From assembly GCA_021791055.1 (NCBI GenBank), contig JAJYXI010000053.1:1-64000 (forward strand): 64,000 nucleotides of DNA. Reading direction: 5' to 3'. Shown piece by piece: positions 17,339 through 26,518 of this stretch. Under the pieces are notes generated by a model, which worked only from the letters and a program-made list of their open reading frames with translations, did not search any database and had not been told where the DNA came from. The stretch comes from Nitrospirota bacterium (GTDB lineage Bacteria > Nitrospirota > Thermodesulfovibrionia > Thermodesulfovibrionales > Dissulfurispiraceae). Each line of letters begins with the position of its first letter. The first letter of the stretch is position 1. A program made the translations under genes and the position numbers.

Positions 17339-17484
17339 CTAACGGATGCAGCTGAACTGCTGCCCGCAGGGCAGTCTGTTCGAGCGGATTGTTCCAGAGC
17401 GCGAGTCAGCGCGCGAGGGAACGATTTTAATCCGCGAGGCAGTTCAGCTGCATCCGTTCCCGAGACGCGCAGCGTCTCGGGAAC
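17339..17484 (-). repeat. 146-bp repeat, copy 1 (gene-less integron cassette candidate)
   Basis: Identical over 146 bp to 18838-18983. A 20-bp perfect inverted repeat (17341-17360 with 17439-17458) forms the main arms, and a 29-bp palindrome starting GTTCCCGAGACGC (17456-17484) follows. On the minus strand the unit runs from GTTCCCG to CCGTTAGGT. The identity with copy 2 stops right after GTTAG, as expected if recombination occurred at the GTT cores. It contains no gene. Confidence 0.75.
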
Positions 17485-17610
17485 GTAGAAGTCACTGACG
17501 AGTGCCATGTAAGACTTCAACCAGCTTAAAACCAGTTTGCACGTCACAAATCAAACACATGCTCAAAAAGTGCCATGTGGCACTCGTTCATGTGCACTGA
17601 TTGGTTAGCC
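17478..17610 (-). other. probable attC site of the toxin-antitoxin cassette
   Basis: On the minus strand an inverse box GGCTAAC (17610-17604) follows the toxin gene and a core-like GTTCCCG (17484-17478) ends the site at the junction with the 146-bp repeat. A 10-bp perfect arm pair, ACGAGTGCCA (17498-17507) with TGGCACTCGT (17578-17587), lies inside. The 133-bp length resembles the long attC sites of chromosomal integrons. The core is degenerate, so the call is moderate. Confidence 0.5.
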
Positions 17611-17646
17611 GTTCATTTATAATTTTTTTATTTCTAACAGTTTGAG

Positions 17647-17907
17647 TTACTTGTAAATATCCCCTCTTGGCCCTATCGCTTCAATAAGAATTGTTTTGTC
17701 TTCTACGTTAACTCTGTAAACGATTCTCAAATTACCTACTGCATATCTGTATTTCCCCTCATGTGTTCCTCTAAGTCTTTTAATATGTGGCCCCTCAAGT
17801 GGATTGTTACTCATTACTTCAATGGCTTTATTTATCCTTTTTGCTGTCTTATCATCAAGGCTTTCATAATACTTGACTGCCTTTTTGTGAGGGGAAACTT
17901 TATACAT
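17647..17907 (-). CDS. RelE/ParE-superfamily toxin
   Basis: An 86-residue protein of the RelE/ParE fold: KKAVKYYESLDDKTAKRINKAIEVM at the N-terminus, then LRGTHEGKYRYAVGNLRIVYRVN with the basic residues typical of RelE-type mRNA interferases, and a terminal IEAIGPRGDIYK. RelE toxins cleave ribosome-bound mRNA; ParE relatives poison gyrase, and sequence alone favours RelE (YR.GN.RI.Y). It overlaps the upstream antitoxin gene by 8 bp. Such pairs are frequent in chromosomal integrons, where they stabilise the array. Confidence 0.85.
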   Translation of the reverse strand: MYKVSPHKKAVKYYESLDDKTAKRINKAIEVMSNNPLEGPHIKRLRGTHEGKYRYAVGNLRIVYRVNVEDKTILIEAIGPRGDIYK

Positions 17908-18139
17908 TGCGTTTCACTTTTTCCCAAGGAACAAACTCGTCAAGTTTACCTTTTTTTATAGCCTTCTCCGCTTCCTCTATTTGTGCCATAAGCTCACGAC
18001 TGGATAGTATTTCAAGGGTTGCTTCCATTTCTTCTTTCTCTTTGAGGTAGTCTATAAAATCAATAGCCACTTTTACTTTTTCCTCTGATAGCTCATCTAT
18101 CGCCTTTTTAGCTTCTTTCTTTAATGTGGCGCTTTGCAT
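17900..18139 (-). CDS. antitoxin of the RelE/ParE pair
   Basis: A 79-residue acidic helical protein (KKAIDELSEEKVKVAIDFIDYLKEKEEMEATLEIL). It ends in a C-terminal segment KAIKKGKLDEFVPWEKVK that would wrap the toxin. It begins after GGGAGG and ends overlapping the toxin start by 8 bp, the standard antitoxin-first order. I see no clear AbrB or RHH domain, though similar helical antitoxins accompany RelE-type toxins. Confidence 0.75.
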   Translation of the reverse strand: MQSATLKKEAKKAIDELSEEKVKVAIDFIDYLKEKEEMEATLEILSSRELMAQIEEAEKAIKKGKLDEFVPWEKVKRNV

Positions 18140-18323
18140 CTTTTCCTCCCTTTTATGTTAATAATTTATAGTTTAGCATATCACTATGGGATGATAGTAA
18201 TTGTTTTTTTTTACGCGTAGGGGGTGACGGAAGACACGCCCTTAAAAGTTTGAACGTTAGTTTTTTCCCACCGTTGATAGCCAAAGCGGCGCACTCTGGT
18301 CACCATTAAGGCTCTCGTTTTCT
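18140..18323. other. intergenic region, possible attC remnant
   Basis: A 184-bp gap between the antitoxin and CFI-box genes without a gene. On the minus strand AACTAACGTTCAAAC resembles an inverse core box, but no matching core or L arms were found, so an attC here would be degenerate. The antitoxin ribosome binding site lies at its left end. Confidence 0.3.
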
Positions 18324-18807
18324 TTATAAGTAATTCTTCCTCAATTCGTTGATTATTTCGAGCCCATTCATTAGTGCTTCACCTTTCTTGCCACCCCGAA
18401 TCAGTTCCAAATTTGTTACTAATTTTTCGTAAAGACCTTCATAAACCTTCATTGGATCCTCTGAACTGTTTATTCCTGCTATAATCTGAGGGGCTATGTT
18501 ATAATATTCATGGATTAATTGAGTTCCATTCGGTAAGTTTCGCACATACTCATCTCTGAATTGTCTCAGTTCATTCAACTCTTGACAGTTGTCTGGAAGT
18601 CCCTTAGTTTTAATACAGGCAGTAGTTAAAAAGCAACCCCCCGCTTTTTTCCTCGATACCATCTTTCCAACCAGCATCATAAGATTTTTCTGTCTTAGTT
18701 GCAGGTAAGCTTTTAGATAAAGCATGTGTAAATTCATCTAGTGGGCCAGCTTTTTTAGCATCTTCCTTGCCTTTTTCATATGCTTCTTGATATTTGTCTT
18801 TTGCCAT
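18324..18807 (-). pseudogene. CFI-box-CTERM protein with a frameshift
   Basis: The N-terminal part (MAKDKYQEAYEKGKEDAKKA...) runs from 18807 and the C-terminal part continues in another frame to 18324. The switch falls at a run of six G near 18637. Correcting it gives a protein of about 160 residues containing GGCFLTTACIKTKGLPDNC followed by ELNELRQFRDEYV, the CFI-box C-terminal motif found in many small secreted or hypothetical proteins. It could be a true pseudogene or a homopolymer sequencing error. It is the first gene-bearing cassette next to the integrase. Confidence 0.7.
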
Positions 18808-18837
18808 CTTGCCTCCCTTCTTTGCCTGTTGTTTCGG

Positions 18838-18983
18838 CTAACGGATGCAGCTGAACTGCTGCCCGCAGGGCAGTCTGTTCGAGCGGATTGTTCCAGAGCG
18901 CGAGTCAGCGCGCGAGGGAACGATTTTAATCCGCGAGGCAGTTCAGCTGCATCCGTTCCCGAGACGCGCAGCGTCTCGGGAAC
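18838..18983 (-). repeat. 146-bp repeat, copy 2 (cassette candidate next to the integrase)
   Basis: Identical to 17339-17484, offset by 1499 bp. On the minus strand it begins GTTCCCG beside the presumed attI region and ends CCGTTAGCC at the CFI-box gene. Bases beyond GTTAG differ from copy 1, which sets the unit boundaries at the core sites. Confidence 0.75.
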
Positions 18984-19217
18984 ATTCTCTTTTAAGTTTA
19001 TTCAATATTATGATAAATTATAGAAATCAAGAGCGGGATAGTCAAGGTAAAATCATAAAATCGTGGGAAAGTGGAGGTTAAATGCAATATAATAATGTCA
19101 TATCTCTTATTATGTTGCTGAAATGTAGTATTGTATATTAGTTATGTTAGAGTCATTTAAAAACTTTTTGTCATCAAAAAACAAGATAAACGACAAATAT
19201 CTTCCGTTTTATTTAAG
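18984..19217. other. presumed attI/promoter region of the integron
   Basis: A 234-bp AT-rich stretch between the first cassette-like repeat and the integrase gene. By position it should hold attI, the cassette promoter and the integrase promoter. The junction base string GAATGTTCCCG (minus strand) would be the attI crossover. I could not define integrase binding boxes by eye. Confidence 0.4.
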
Positions 19218-19886
19218 ATGGTAACGGAAGGTTTGCGTTTCCTTGATATTCCATTAACTCAATCTATTACAAATGACCAAAAATCTCAATTTCTTAAATA
19301 CTTATCCAAAACCCATGAAGACTGGCAGGTAAAGCAGGCTGATAACGCGCTTAGACTTTACAGCTATTTTCTCTCATCGCAACATTCTGATAAGGCAGGC
19401 GGCATTTCTGAAACATTGATTAATGACTGGAAGGTGGTTGAAGAAAAAACAGTAGAAGCTATCAGACTCCGTCATAGGTCTTACAGCACGGAAAAAACAT
19501 ACATTGCATGGCTTAGGCAGTTTCAGGATTTCGTCAAGAGCAAAGAGTTGAAAGAACTTAATGGAAAAGACCTGCAGGACTTTTTAAGCTATCTCGCGGT
19601 TGAAAGGAAGGTTTCATCATCAACTCAGAATCAGGCGTTGAATGCTATTGTTTTTGTCTATCGCCATGTCCTTGAAAAGGATATAGAAGATCAGATTAAT
19701 TCTGTCAGGGCACGGCAGAAGCGCCGCCTTCCTGTAGTATTGACTGCAACGCATCTTCTTGAAAGCGGCTATGACATCAGGACAATTCAGGAACTGCTTG
19801 GACACCGCAACCTTCAGACGACTATGATTTATACCCATGTGGCTACAAAAAATATACTCGGTGTGCGGAGTCCGCTGGATAAATGA
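19218..19886 (+). pseudogene. intI: integron integrase with internal deletion
   Basis: Tyrosine recombinase of the IntI type, opposite in orientation to the cassettes as in integrons. The middle and end match IntI strongly: [34 protein letters not shown], then [39 protein letters not shown]. Between PVVLT and ATHLL about 150 residues are missing in frame, including the catalytic Arg, Lys, the HxxR box and the IntI-specific insertion. The distal His and nucleophilic Tyr remain. It should be inactive. An N-terminal extension of about 80 residues is present, as in some environmental integrases. Its stop overlaps the next gene's start. Confidence 0.85.
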
Positions 19887-20923
19887 AAGTCGCAAAACTA
19901 TACAGCTTTAACGACATTCGAATCGAAGACATTCCTGTTCCTCAAATCGGCCCGCGCAATGCGCTTATAAAGACAAGGGCTTGCGGCATATGCTCAGGGG
20001 ATGCAATGCCGTGGTACATCGAAAAAAAAGCCCCTCTTGTTTTAGGACATGAGCCTGTCGGCGAAATAGTTGAGCTCGGTTCATTACTCCATCACTCCAT
20101 TACTCCATCACTTTCTGTTGGCGACAGGGTATTTGTACATCATCACGCACCGTGCATGAATTGCAGATATTGCATGAGGGGCGACTATGTCCAATGCGAG
20201 ACATGGCGCAACACAAAGATAATACCCGGAGGAATATCCGAATACATACTGATACCGGAGATAAACCTGAAAAACGATACATTGATGCTTCCAGATGATA
20301 TGAGCTATGAAGACGGAACACTGATTGAGCCTACTGCCTGCGTTGTTAAGTCATTAAAGAGGGCGTCTATAAAAAAAGGTGACACCATACTCATCATCGG
20401 TCTTGGAGTCATGGGGCAGATGAATGTATTACTTGCAAGGGAATTCGGAGCAGAAAAGATTATAGGCGCTGACATGATACCGTTCAGACTTAACAAGGCG
20501 CTCGAGTTCGGAGCAGATCATGTTATAGATGTCTCAAAAGAAAATATGATTGAGGGTATAAAAAAATTCACAAACGGTTTTATGGCTGATATTGTTATTG
20601 TCAGCCCTAACAGCGCAGACGCCATGAAACAGGGAATAGAGGCAGCATCCCGAGGAGGCACGGTTATTCTGTTTACCCCTGCGAAACCGCATGAGATGTT
20701 AACCATCGACCCTAATCATCTCTATTTCAGGGATATTAACATTGTCACAAGCTATTCTTGCGGACCTGACGATACAAAAGCAGCGCTAAATTTCATAAAC
20801 AAAGGCATTGTTACTGCAAATAAACTCGTTACTCACAGGTTTTCCATTGACGAGGCCGAAAGGGCTTACAGACTCACCGTAGAGGCAAAAGATTCTCTGA
20901 AATGCCTGATAGTCTTTGGTTAA
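19883..20923 (+). CDS. zinc-dependent alcohol dehydrogenase family protein
   Basis: A 346-residue medium-chain dehydrogenase with [13 protein letters not shown] (catalytic zinc region), the structural cysteines in [17 protein letters not shown] and a Rossmann loop GLGVMG near residue 173. The segment LLHHSITPS just after the GHE region is encoded by an 8-nt repeat (units CATTACTC/CATCACTC at 20088-20112), an in-frame insertion that lengthens a surface loop. The start ATG overlaps the integrase stop. It is the same family as the gene at 12068; the substrate is unknown. Confidence 0.85.
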   Translation: MKVAKLYSFNDIRIEDIPVPQIGPRNALIKTRACGICSGDAMPWYIEKKAPLVLGHEPVGEIVELGSLLHHSITPSLSVGDRVFVHHHAPCMNCRYCMRGDYVQCETWRNTKIIPGGISEYILIPEINLKNDTLMLPDDMSYEDGTLIEPTACVVKSLKRASIKKGDTILIIGLGVMGQMNVLLAREFGAEKIIGADMIPFRLNKALEFGADHVIDVSKENMIEGIKKFTNGFMADIVIVSPNSADAMKQGIEAASRGGTVILFTPAKPHEMLTIDPNHLYFRDINIVTSYSCGPDDTKAALNFINKGIVTANKLVTHRFSIDEAERAYRLTVEAKDSLKCLIVFG

Positions 20924-20985
20924 TGAGTTAATGGGTGAATGGGTTGGAAGACCTCATCTACTCATTTACTCATATGCCCATTTAC
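20924..20985. repeat. ATGAGT/ATGGGT inverted-repeat cluster between convergent genes
   Basis: ATGAGT, ATGGGT and ATGGGT on the left face ACTCAT, ACTCAT and CCCAT on the right, the same architecture as at 11314-11390. It lies between convergent genes and could terminate both. Confidence 0.55.
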
Positions 20986-21947
20986 TTTAAAAACTTCGAT
21001 ACCTCCTGTATCAGCCTGGTGACATCGAACTTAACAAGGTAGCCGTCAGCGCCAACTCCCTTTGCCTTTTCCTTGTTTTCTTCTCCGCTCAAAGAGGTAT
21101 TAACTATTATAGGCAGTGCCTGCAGTTTGGCATTTGCCTTGACATTTTTCGTAAATGTAAGACCGTCCATTTCCGGCATCTCCACATCAGAGATAATAAG
21201 CTGGACAAAATTGGTAATAGGCTGGTCCCCAATCCTTTGAAGAAAATCATTCAATATATCCAGTGCCTGTTTGCCGTCCACTGCCTCTATTACATGGAGT
21301 CCGACATTTTCGAGAGTATCCTTGAGTATCTTCCTTGCTACTGACGAGTCGTCGGCAATAAGCACAGTCCCCTTAAGTTTCTTCTTCCCCACCCTTTCTA
21401 TCTCCTCCAAAGCTATCTCATGCTTAGGGATAAGGCCGCCCATTTCTGAGATAACGCTCTCAAGGTCAAGAATGAGAAGGAGCGCATCGCCGTCATCGTC
21501 TATTTTTGTTACACCTGTTACCCTACCGCTGTGCTTTGCCTGAAGAAGAGATGGAGGCGGCTTTATCTGATCCCATTTAATCCTCCTAATCCTCTCCACC
21601 TCATGGACAATCATTCCCACAGTGGTCCCGAGCATTTCAAGGACTATTACCTTTAGCCTTATATCCATGTTAGAAGGAGGAGACACCTTCATCCATTTGC
21701 CAAGGTCAACAATCGGTATAACCTCTCCACGAACTTCAGCAAGCGCCTCCGCATAGGCAGGCATATCAGGCACTTTTGTAAGCGTTGGCATTGGAATGAT
21801 CTCCCTAACCTTCGCAACATTTACGCCGTAATCAAGAATCTCAGGGCTGCCGTCAGGATGGGTGCCGTACATCCTGAAGACCACGAGTTCCATCTCATTA
21901 GCTCCTACCTTTAAAACCTCCGGTAAAGCTCCAACGCTCTGAGCCAT
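20982..21947 (-). CDS. cheV: CheV-type chemotaxis coupling protein (CheW + receiver)
   Basis: A 321-residue protein with an N-terminal CheW domain (about 15-165, with GVNVAKVREIIPMP and RGEVIPIVDLGKW) and a C-terminal receiver (about 190-320). The receiver has the acid pair in VLIADDSS, the phospho-acceptor Asp in LIISDVEMPEMDG, the Thr/Ser in VNTSLS and a Lys in LVKFD. CheV links chemoreceptors to CheA and is tuned by phosphorylation. No other che genes are in the window. Confidence 0.88.
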   Translation of the reverse strand: MAQSVGALPEVLKVGANEMELVVFRMYGTHPDGSPEILDYGVNVAKVREIIPMPTLTKVPDMPAYAEALAEVRGEVIPIVDLGKWMKVSPPSNMDIRLKVIVLEMLGTTVGMIVHEVERIRRIKWDQIKPPPSLLQAKHSGRVTGVTKIDDDGDALLLILDLESVISEMGGLIPKHEIALEEIERVGKKKLKGTVLIADDSSVARKILKDTLENVGLHVIEAVDGKQALDILNDFLQRIGDQPITNFVQLIISDVEMPEMDGLTFTKNVKANAKLQALPIIVNTSLSGEENKEKAKGVGADGYLVKFDVTRLIQEVSKFLK

Positions 21948-22093
21948 ATACCCTCCATTATGAAAAAATTCTGATTATTTTATTTTCGAGACTTTGTATA
22001 TTTTCTTGATTGCATCCCCGCTACTATTTCCATTATAGCCTCAGGATGACACTTTTGCAAGCAAATCCTGAATTCGTATATAATCAATACATA

Positions 22094-22585
22094 ATGAAAA
22101 GAACAAATTATAAAAATGCTCCTTCCTGCGACTGGAGGGCTCCATCAAAGGAGATGCCCGGAGAAAATAAAGACAGAATCTTCAAATACAAAGGCAATTT
22201 CAGATGGAGCGGAGTCAAAACAGAAAAATACAAACAAAAAGACGGCGGCCAAGGAAATAAAAACTGGTCTGCCATTGCAAGGAATGTGCTGATAGGGAAT
22301 CATGGTGAGACATCGAAATTCCATCTCAGGTATTTTGAGATAGCCCCCAGTGGGTACAGTAGCCTCGAAAGACACAGGCATGAACATGTGGTTGTATGCA
22401 TAAGGGGTAAAGGAAAGGTCTTAATTGGTGAAAAGTCTCACACCATCGGATACCTTGATACGGTCTACATAGCACCCAACACTGTCCATCAACTTACAAA
22501 CCCATATAATGAGCCCTTTGGATTCTTCTGCATCGTGAATGCGAAGAGAGACAAACCAAAGACAGTGATTAGTGTCAGTGATTAG
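22094..22585 (+). CDS. cupin-domain protein
   Basis: A 164-residue protein whose C-terminal half is a cupin barrel: GYSSLERHRHEHVVVCIRGKGKVLIG carries motif 1 (two His and Glu-like spacing) and APNTVHQLTNP carries the motif 2 His. Cupins bind a metal and range from isomerases to dioxygenases, so no function is proposed. The N-terminal half is basic and unique. I prefer the ATG at 22094 over upstream frames because similarity-like structure begins there. The 3' end runs into a TGTCAG repeat just before secA. Confidence 0.7.
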   Translation: MKRTNYKNAPSCDWRAPSKEMPGENKDRIFKYKGNFRWSGVKTEKYKQKDGGQGNKNWSAIARNVLIGNHGETSKFHLRYFEIAPSGYSSLERHRHEHVVVCIRGKGKVLIGEKSHTIGYLDTVYIAPNTVHQLTNPYNEPFGFFCIVNAKRDKPKTVISVSD

Positions 22586-22612
22586 TGTCAGAAATACACT
22601 GACACTTATTTC
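22566..22612. repeat. GTGTCAG repeat cluster at the cupin/secA junction
   Basis: Units GTGTCAG, GTGTCAG and inverted CTGACAC lie between and partly inside the convergent ends of the cupin gene and secA. The same unit is frequent in the CRISPR-Cas island. Confidence 0.6.
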
Positions 22613-25275
22613 ATCCCGCAGCACTTCTTGTATTTCTTGCCGCTTCCGCAGGGACAGGGGTCATTTCTTCCAATCTTTTTCTCTTTATGCACAGGCTGCT
22701 GTGCAGAGTCACCGTCTCCACGATTATAAACAAGCCTCTGCTGGGAGCTTGCCTTTATCTCGGATTCCTCTTCATGTTTCACCTGAATCTTGAAGAGTCT
22801 CATAAGAACTTCTGTATTAATCCTTCGGGACATATCGGCAAAGAGATCAAATGCCTCCTTTTTGTATTCCACAAGGGGATCTCTCTGCGCATATCCTCTC
22901 AATCCTATACCCTCTTTTATGTGGTCGATGCCGAGGAGGTGGTCTTTCCACTGCGCATCTATAACCTGAAGGAGCACCATCTTCTCTATATAGCGCATAA
23001 ACTCAGGCCCTGCTTCTCTCTCCTTGTTATCGTATGCCTCTTCCACCTTTGAGACAACAAAGCTGGACATTTTATCAAGGTCATCAAGGCTCTTAAAATC
23101 TTCTAAGTTTAAATCCACAGAGGACAGGCCGTATAAGGCATCCTTAAGTCCGTTCAAATCCCATTCACCGGCATCAGGACAGTAAACCGAGAGGAGCTCG
23201 TCAACCTCATTCTCAATCATGTCGAATATCTTGTCCTTTAATGATTCACTCTGCAATACCTCGCGCCTGAACGAGTATATTTCCTTTCTCTGTTTGTTCA
23301 TCACATCATCATATTCAAGCAGATGCTTTCTTATGTCAAAGTTGTGCGCCTCTACCCTTTTCTGCGCATTTTCTATGGCCTTTGTCACCATCTTGTTTTC
23401 TATGGGTATACTCTCATCCATCTTCAATAAATTCATCAGGCCGTTTATCCTGTCAGAGCCGAATATCCTCATAAGGTCGTCTCCGAGAGATAAATAAAAC
23501 CTTGAAGAACCCGGGTCTCCCTGTCTGCCTGATCTTCCTCGAAGCTGGTTGTCTATTCTCCTTGCCTCATGCCGCTCTGTACCGATTATATGAAGTCCCC
23601 CTGCTGTTAAAACCTGCTCCTTTTCCTTCTCGCATATCTCTTTTGCATTTTCATATGCTGCCTTAAAATCATCTTCTGTATATTCGTTCTTATCCTTTAA
23701 CAATTCCCTCGCAAGTCCGTCAGGATTGCCGCCAAGTATAATATCCGTGCCTCTGCCTGCCATATTTGTGGCGATGGTGACAGCCTCAAACCTTCCCGCC
23801 TGCGCAACAATCTCTGCCTCCCTCTCGTGGTATTTTGCATTGAGAACAGAATGTTTTATTCCCCTCTTTTTGAGCAGATGGCCTAATACCTCTGACTTTT
23901 CTATCGATGTAGTGCCGACAAGCACGGGCTGCCCTTTCTTATGGCTTTCTTCAATATCATTTATGACTGAATTGAACTTTGCCTTTTCGGTTTTGTATAT
24001 CAGATCAGGATGGTCTTTCCTCACCATCTGTCTGTTTGTGGGCATGACAACGACATCAAGATTGTATATCCTTGCAAACTCCTCTGCCTCTGTATCAGCA
24101 GTTCCTGTCATTCCTGCCAGTTTGTTGTACATCCTGAAGAGGTTCTGGAAGGTGATAGTGGCCAGGGTCTGGTTCTCGCTCGCTATCTTTACTCCCTCTT
24201 TGGCCTCGATTGCCTGATGCAGGCCATCGCTCCAGCGCCTGCCGGGCATGAGTCTGCCTGTGAACTCGTCAACGATAATAACCTCTCCGTCCTTCACAAC
24301 ATAATCCACATCCCTCTTGAAAAGATGGTGCGCCCTCAATGCCTGAAGCACATGATGGACAAGCTCTATATTTGAAGGGTCATAAAGGTTGCCAACGCCG
24401 AGAAGCTTCTCTACCTTTGAGCTGCCCGACTCTGTAAGAACAACATTTTTCAGTTTTTCATCTATTTTGAAATCTGCATCCGCTTTAAGGCTCGGAATTA
24501 TTTTATTAACCTTATAATACTTATCGGTAGATTCTTCCGAAGGACCCGATATTATGAGCGGTGTCCTTGCCTCATCTATGAGAATACTGTCCACTTCGTC
24601 AACGATTGCATAGTTCAATTCCCTCTGAGAGTAATCAGATGAGTCATATTTCATGTTGTCCCTGAGATAATCGAAGCCGAACTCATTATTGGTGCCATAG
24701 GTTACATCAGCAAGATACGCCTCTCCCCTTGTGCACGGCCTCAGGTAATTAAAACGCTTATCATGGGAGACATATGTGTGGTCATAGAGGAATGAATTAT
24801 CATGCTGTATTACGCCGACAGAGAGCCCTAAAAAGTCATAAATGACTCCCATCCACTGGGCATCCCTTTTTGCGAGGTAATCGTTAACAGTTACTACATG
24901 GACTCCCCTGCCGTCAATGGCATTGAGATAGACAGGCAGGGTTGCAACAAGGGTCTTACCTTCGCCGGTCTTCATCTCCGCTATCCTGCCCTCATGGAGA
25001 ACAATGCCTCCGATGAGCTGCACATCAAAATGCCTCATGTTTAAAATACGCCTTGAGACTTCCCTTACAACAGCAAAAGCCTCATTCAGAATATCATCGA
25101 GGGTCTCCCCGGCCTCCAGCCTTTTTCTGAATTCATCTGTCTTTGCCTTTAGCTGGTCATTGTTGAGGGATGAGATTGATGGTTCGAGGGCATTTATTTC
25201 ATCGACATAGTCGAATAATCTCTTTAATTCCCTCTCGTTTTTTGTGCCGAATATCTTCTTTAAAATACTTACCAT
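22606..25275 (-). CDS. secA: preprotein translocase ATPase SecA
   Basis: Motor ATPase that drives Sec-dependent export. The 889-residue sequence has Walker [15 protein letters not shown] (about 102), [13 protein letters not shown] (Walker B), the second helicase domain with [15 protein letters not shown], and a C-terminal zinc-binding tail [17 protein letters not shown] for SecB/ribosome contact. Full length and intact. It stands alone, convergent with the cupin gene. Confidence 0.97.
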   Translation of the reverse strand: MVSILKKIFGTKNERELKRLFDYVDEINALEPSISSLNNDQLKAKTDEFRKRLEAGETLDDILNEAFAVVREVSRRILNMRHFDVQLIGGIVLHEGRIAEMKTGEGKTLVATLPVYLNAIDGRGVHVVTVNDYLAKRDAQWMGVIYDFLGLSVGVIQHDNSFLYDHTYVSHDKRFNYLRPCTRGEAYLADVTYGTNNEFGFDYLRDNMKYDSSDYSQRELNYAIVDEVDSILIDEARTPLIISGPSEESTDKYYKVNKIIPSLKADADFKIDEKLKNVVLTESGSSKVEKLLGVGNLYDPSNIELVHHVLQALRAHHLFKRDVDYVVKDGEVIIVDEFTGRLMPGRRWSDGLHQAIEAKEGVKIASENQTLATITFQNLFRMYNKLAGMTGTADTEAEEFARIYNLDVVVMPTNRQMVRKDHPDLIYKTEKAKFNSVINDIEESHKKGQPVLVGTTSIEKSEVLGHLLKKRGIKHSVLNAKYHEREAEIVAQAGRFEAVTIATNMAGRGTDIILGGNPDGLARELLKDKNEYTEDDFKAAYENAKEICEKEKEQVLTAGGLHIIGTERHEARRIDNQLRGRSGRQGDPGSSRFYLSLGDDLMRIFGSDRINGLMNLLKMDESIPIENKMVTKAIENAQKRVEAHNFDIRKHLLEYDDVMNKQRKEIYSFRREVLQSESLKDKIFDMIENEVDELLSVYCPDAGEWDLNGLKDALYGLSSVDLNLEDFKSLDDLDKMSSFVVSKVEEAYDNKEREAGPEFMRYIEKMVLLQVIDAQWKDHLLGIDHIKEGIGLRGYAQRDPLVEYKKEAFDLFADMSRRINTEVLMRLFKIQVKHEEESEIKASSQQRLVYNRGDGDSAQQPVHKEKKIGRNDPCPCGSGKKYKKCCGMK

Positions 25276-25337
25276 AATCTATTTATACTAAACAACCTAA
25301 AACAATTTGTGCAAGCAGGCGGATTATGGTTATGGCC

Positions 25338-25366
25338 TTGACAAAAAATATGGTGTTTGATATGTT
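25338..25366 (+). promoter_or_regulatory. sigma70-type promoter for the pilT operon
   Basis: TTGACA at 25338-25343 and TATGTT at 25361-25366 are separated by 17 bp, 52 bp before the pilT start, in the divergent gap with secA. Confidence 0.55.
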
Positions 25367-25418
25367 TTGATTATTCCTATTTCTCAGATAAAATTACTTC
25401 CCAAAAAGGAGATTTACC

Positions 25419-26492
25419 ATGGCAAAAATTGATGCCTTTTTTAAGCTTATGCTCGACCAGGGGGCCTCTGACCTGCATATGGTTTCCGGACAACAGCCTG
25501 TCCTCCGTATAAGGGGCGACCTCGAAAGAGTACAGTTTGATATTCTGGATAACGATTCTCTAAGGGCAATGCTCTATGAAATTGCCCCTGAGGAGAAAGT
25601 CAAGGTCTTTGAGGAGACAGGAGATGTTGATTTCGGTTATGAAATCCCGGGCATGGCAAGATTCCGCGCAAACTTCTTCATGCAGAAATACGGCATAGGA
25701 GGCGTGTTCAGGCTGATTCCGAGCGAGATAATGACGATTGAACAGCTCGGTCTGCCGCCTATATGCAAAAGATTTTCGATGCTTCATAAAGGAATGGTTT
25801 TAGTAACAGGCCCAACCGGAAGCGGCAAGTCAACAACGCTCGCTGCTATGATAGATTACGCCAATAAAAACCGTAAAGACCACATCATTACTGTTGAAGA
25901 TCCCATAGAGTTTGTCCACAAAAGTCAGGGTTGTGTAGTGAATCACAGAGAATTGGGTACGCATACGAAATCATTTGCCGCTGCATTAAGGGGCTCATTA
26001 AGAGAAGACCCGGACATCATCCTCGTTGGCGAAATGAGAGACCTCGAAACTATTCAATTGGCGCTTGAAGCAGCAGCCACGGGTCATCTCGTATTCGGCA
26101 CGCTGCATACCACAAACGCCCCGAAAACAGTAGACAGAATAATAGATGTATTCCCTTCGCATCAGCAGGCGCAGATCAGGACAACCCTATCAGAGAGTCT
26201 GAAAGGGGTAATCGCACAAAATCTTTTCAAGAGGGTGGACAAAAAAGGGAGATGTGCCGCTTTGGAAATCCTTGTTTGCACATATGCCGTAGGAGCATTA
26301 ATAAGAGAGGCTAAAACCCACCAGATACCATCGGCAATGCAGACAGGAAAAAAGTATGGAATGCAGACATTAGACGATGCAATAATGGAGCTCCTATTAA
26401 AGAAATGGATAAGCCCGGAAGATGCTTATGATAAGGCAATTGATAAACAGAAATTTGCTCAGTTCCTGAAAGAGCCTCCTCCGGAGTTTTAA
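25419..26492 (+). CDS. pilT: type IV pilus retraction ATPase PilT
   Basis: A 357-residue hexameric secretion ATPase that depolymerises type IV pili for twitching. Walker A GPTGSGKSTTLA (about 132), the Asp box, LRGSLREDPDIILVGEMRD (Walker B region) and the His box GTLHTTNAPKTVDRIIDVFP are all present. The start follows AAAAGGAG. A PilU-like gene follows after 26 bp and a receiver-like gene after that. No pilin or assembly genes are in the window. Confidence 0.93.
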   Translation: MAKIDAFFKLMLDQGASDLHMVSGQQPVLRIRGDLERVQFDILDNDSLRAMLYEIAPEEKVKVFEETGDVDFGYEIPGMARFRANFFMQKYGIGGVFRLIPSEIMTIEQLGLPPICKRFSMLHKGMVLVTGPTGSGKSTTLAAMIDYANKNRKDHIITVEDPIEFVHKSQGCVVNHRELGTHTKSFAAALRGSLREDPDIILVGEMRDLETIQLALEAAATGHLVFGTLHTTNAPKTVDRIIDVFPSHQQAQIRTTLSESLKGVIAQNLFKRVDKKGRCAALEILVCTYAVGALIREAKTHQIPSAMQTGKKYGMQTLDDAIMELLLKKWISPEDAYDKAIDKQKFAQFLKEPPPEF

Positions 26493-26518
26493 TTTAAACA
26501 GTAATCAAGGGAGGAATT

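Noticed and set aside
17261-17547. Short peptides read from the 146-bp repeat (AAELLPAGQSVRAD type) repeated at 18787-19023
   Set aside because: Identical only because the DNA repeat is identical; no start signal, and the DNA is a palindromic recombination-type unit.
23726-24217. Open frame opposite to secA
   Set aside because: Antisense shadow of secA with no supporting signal.
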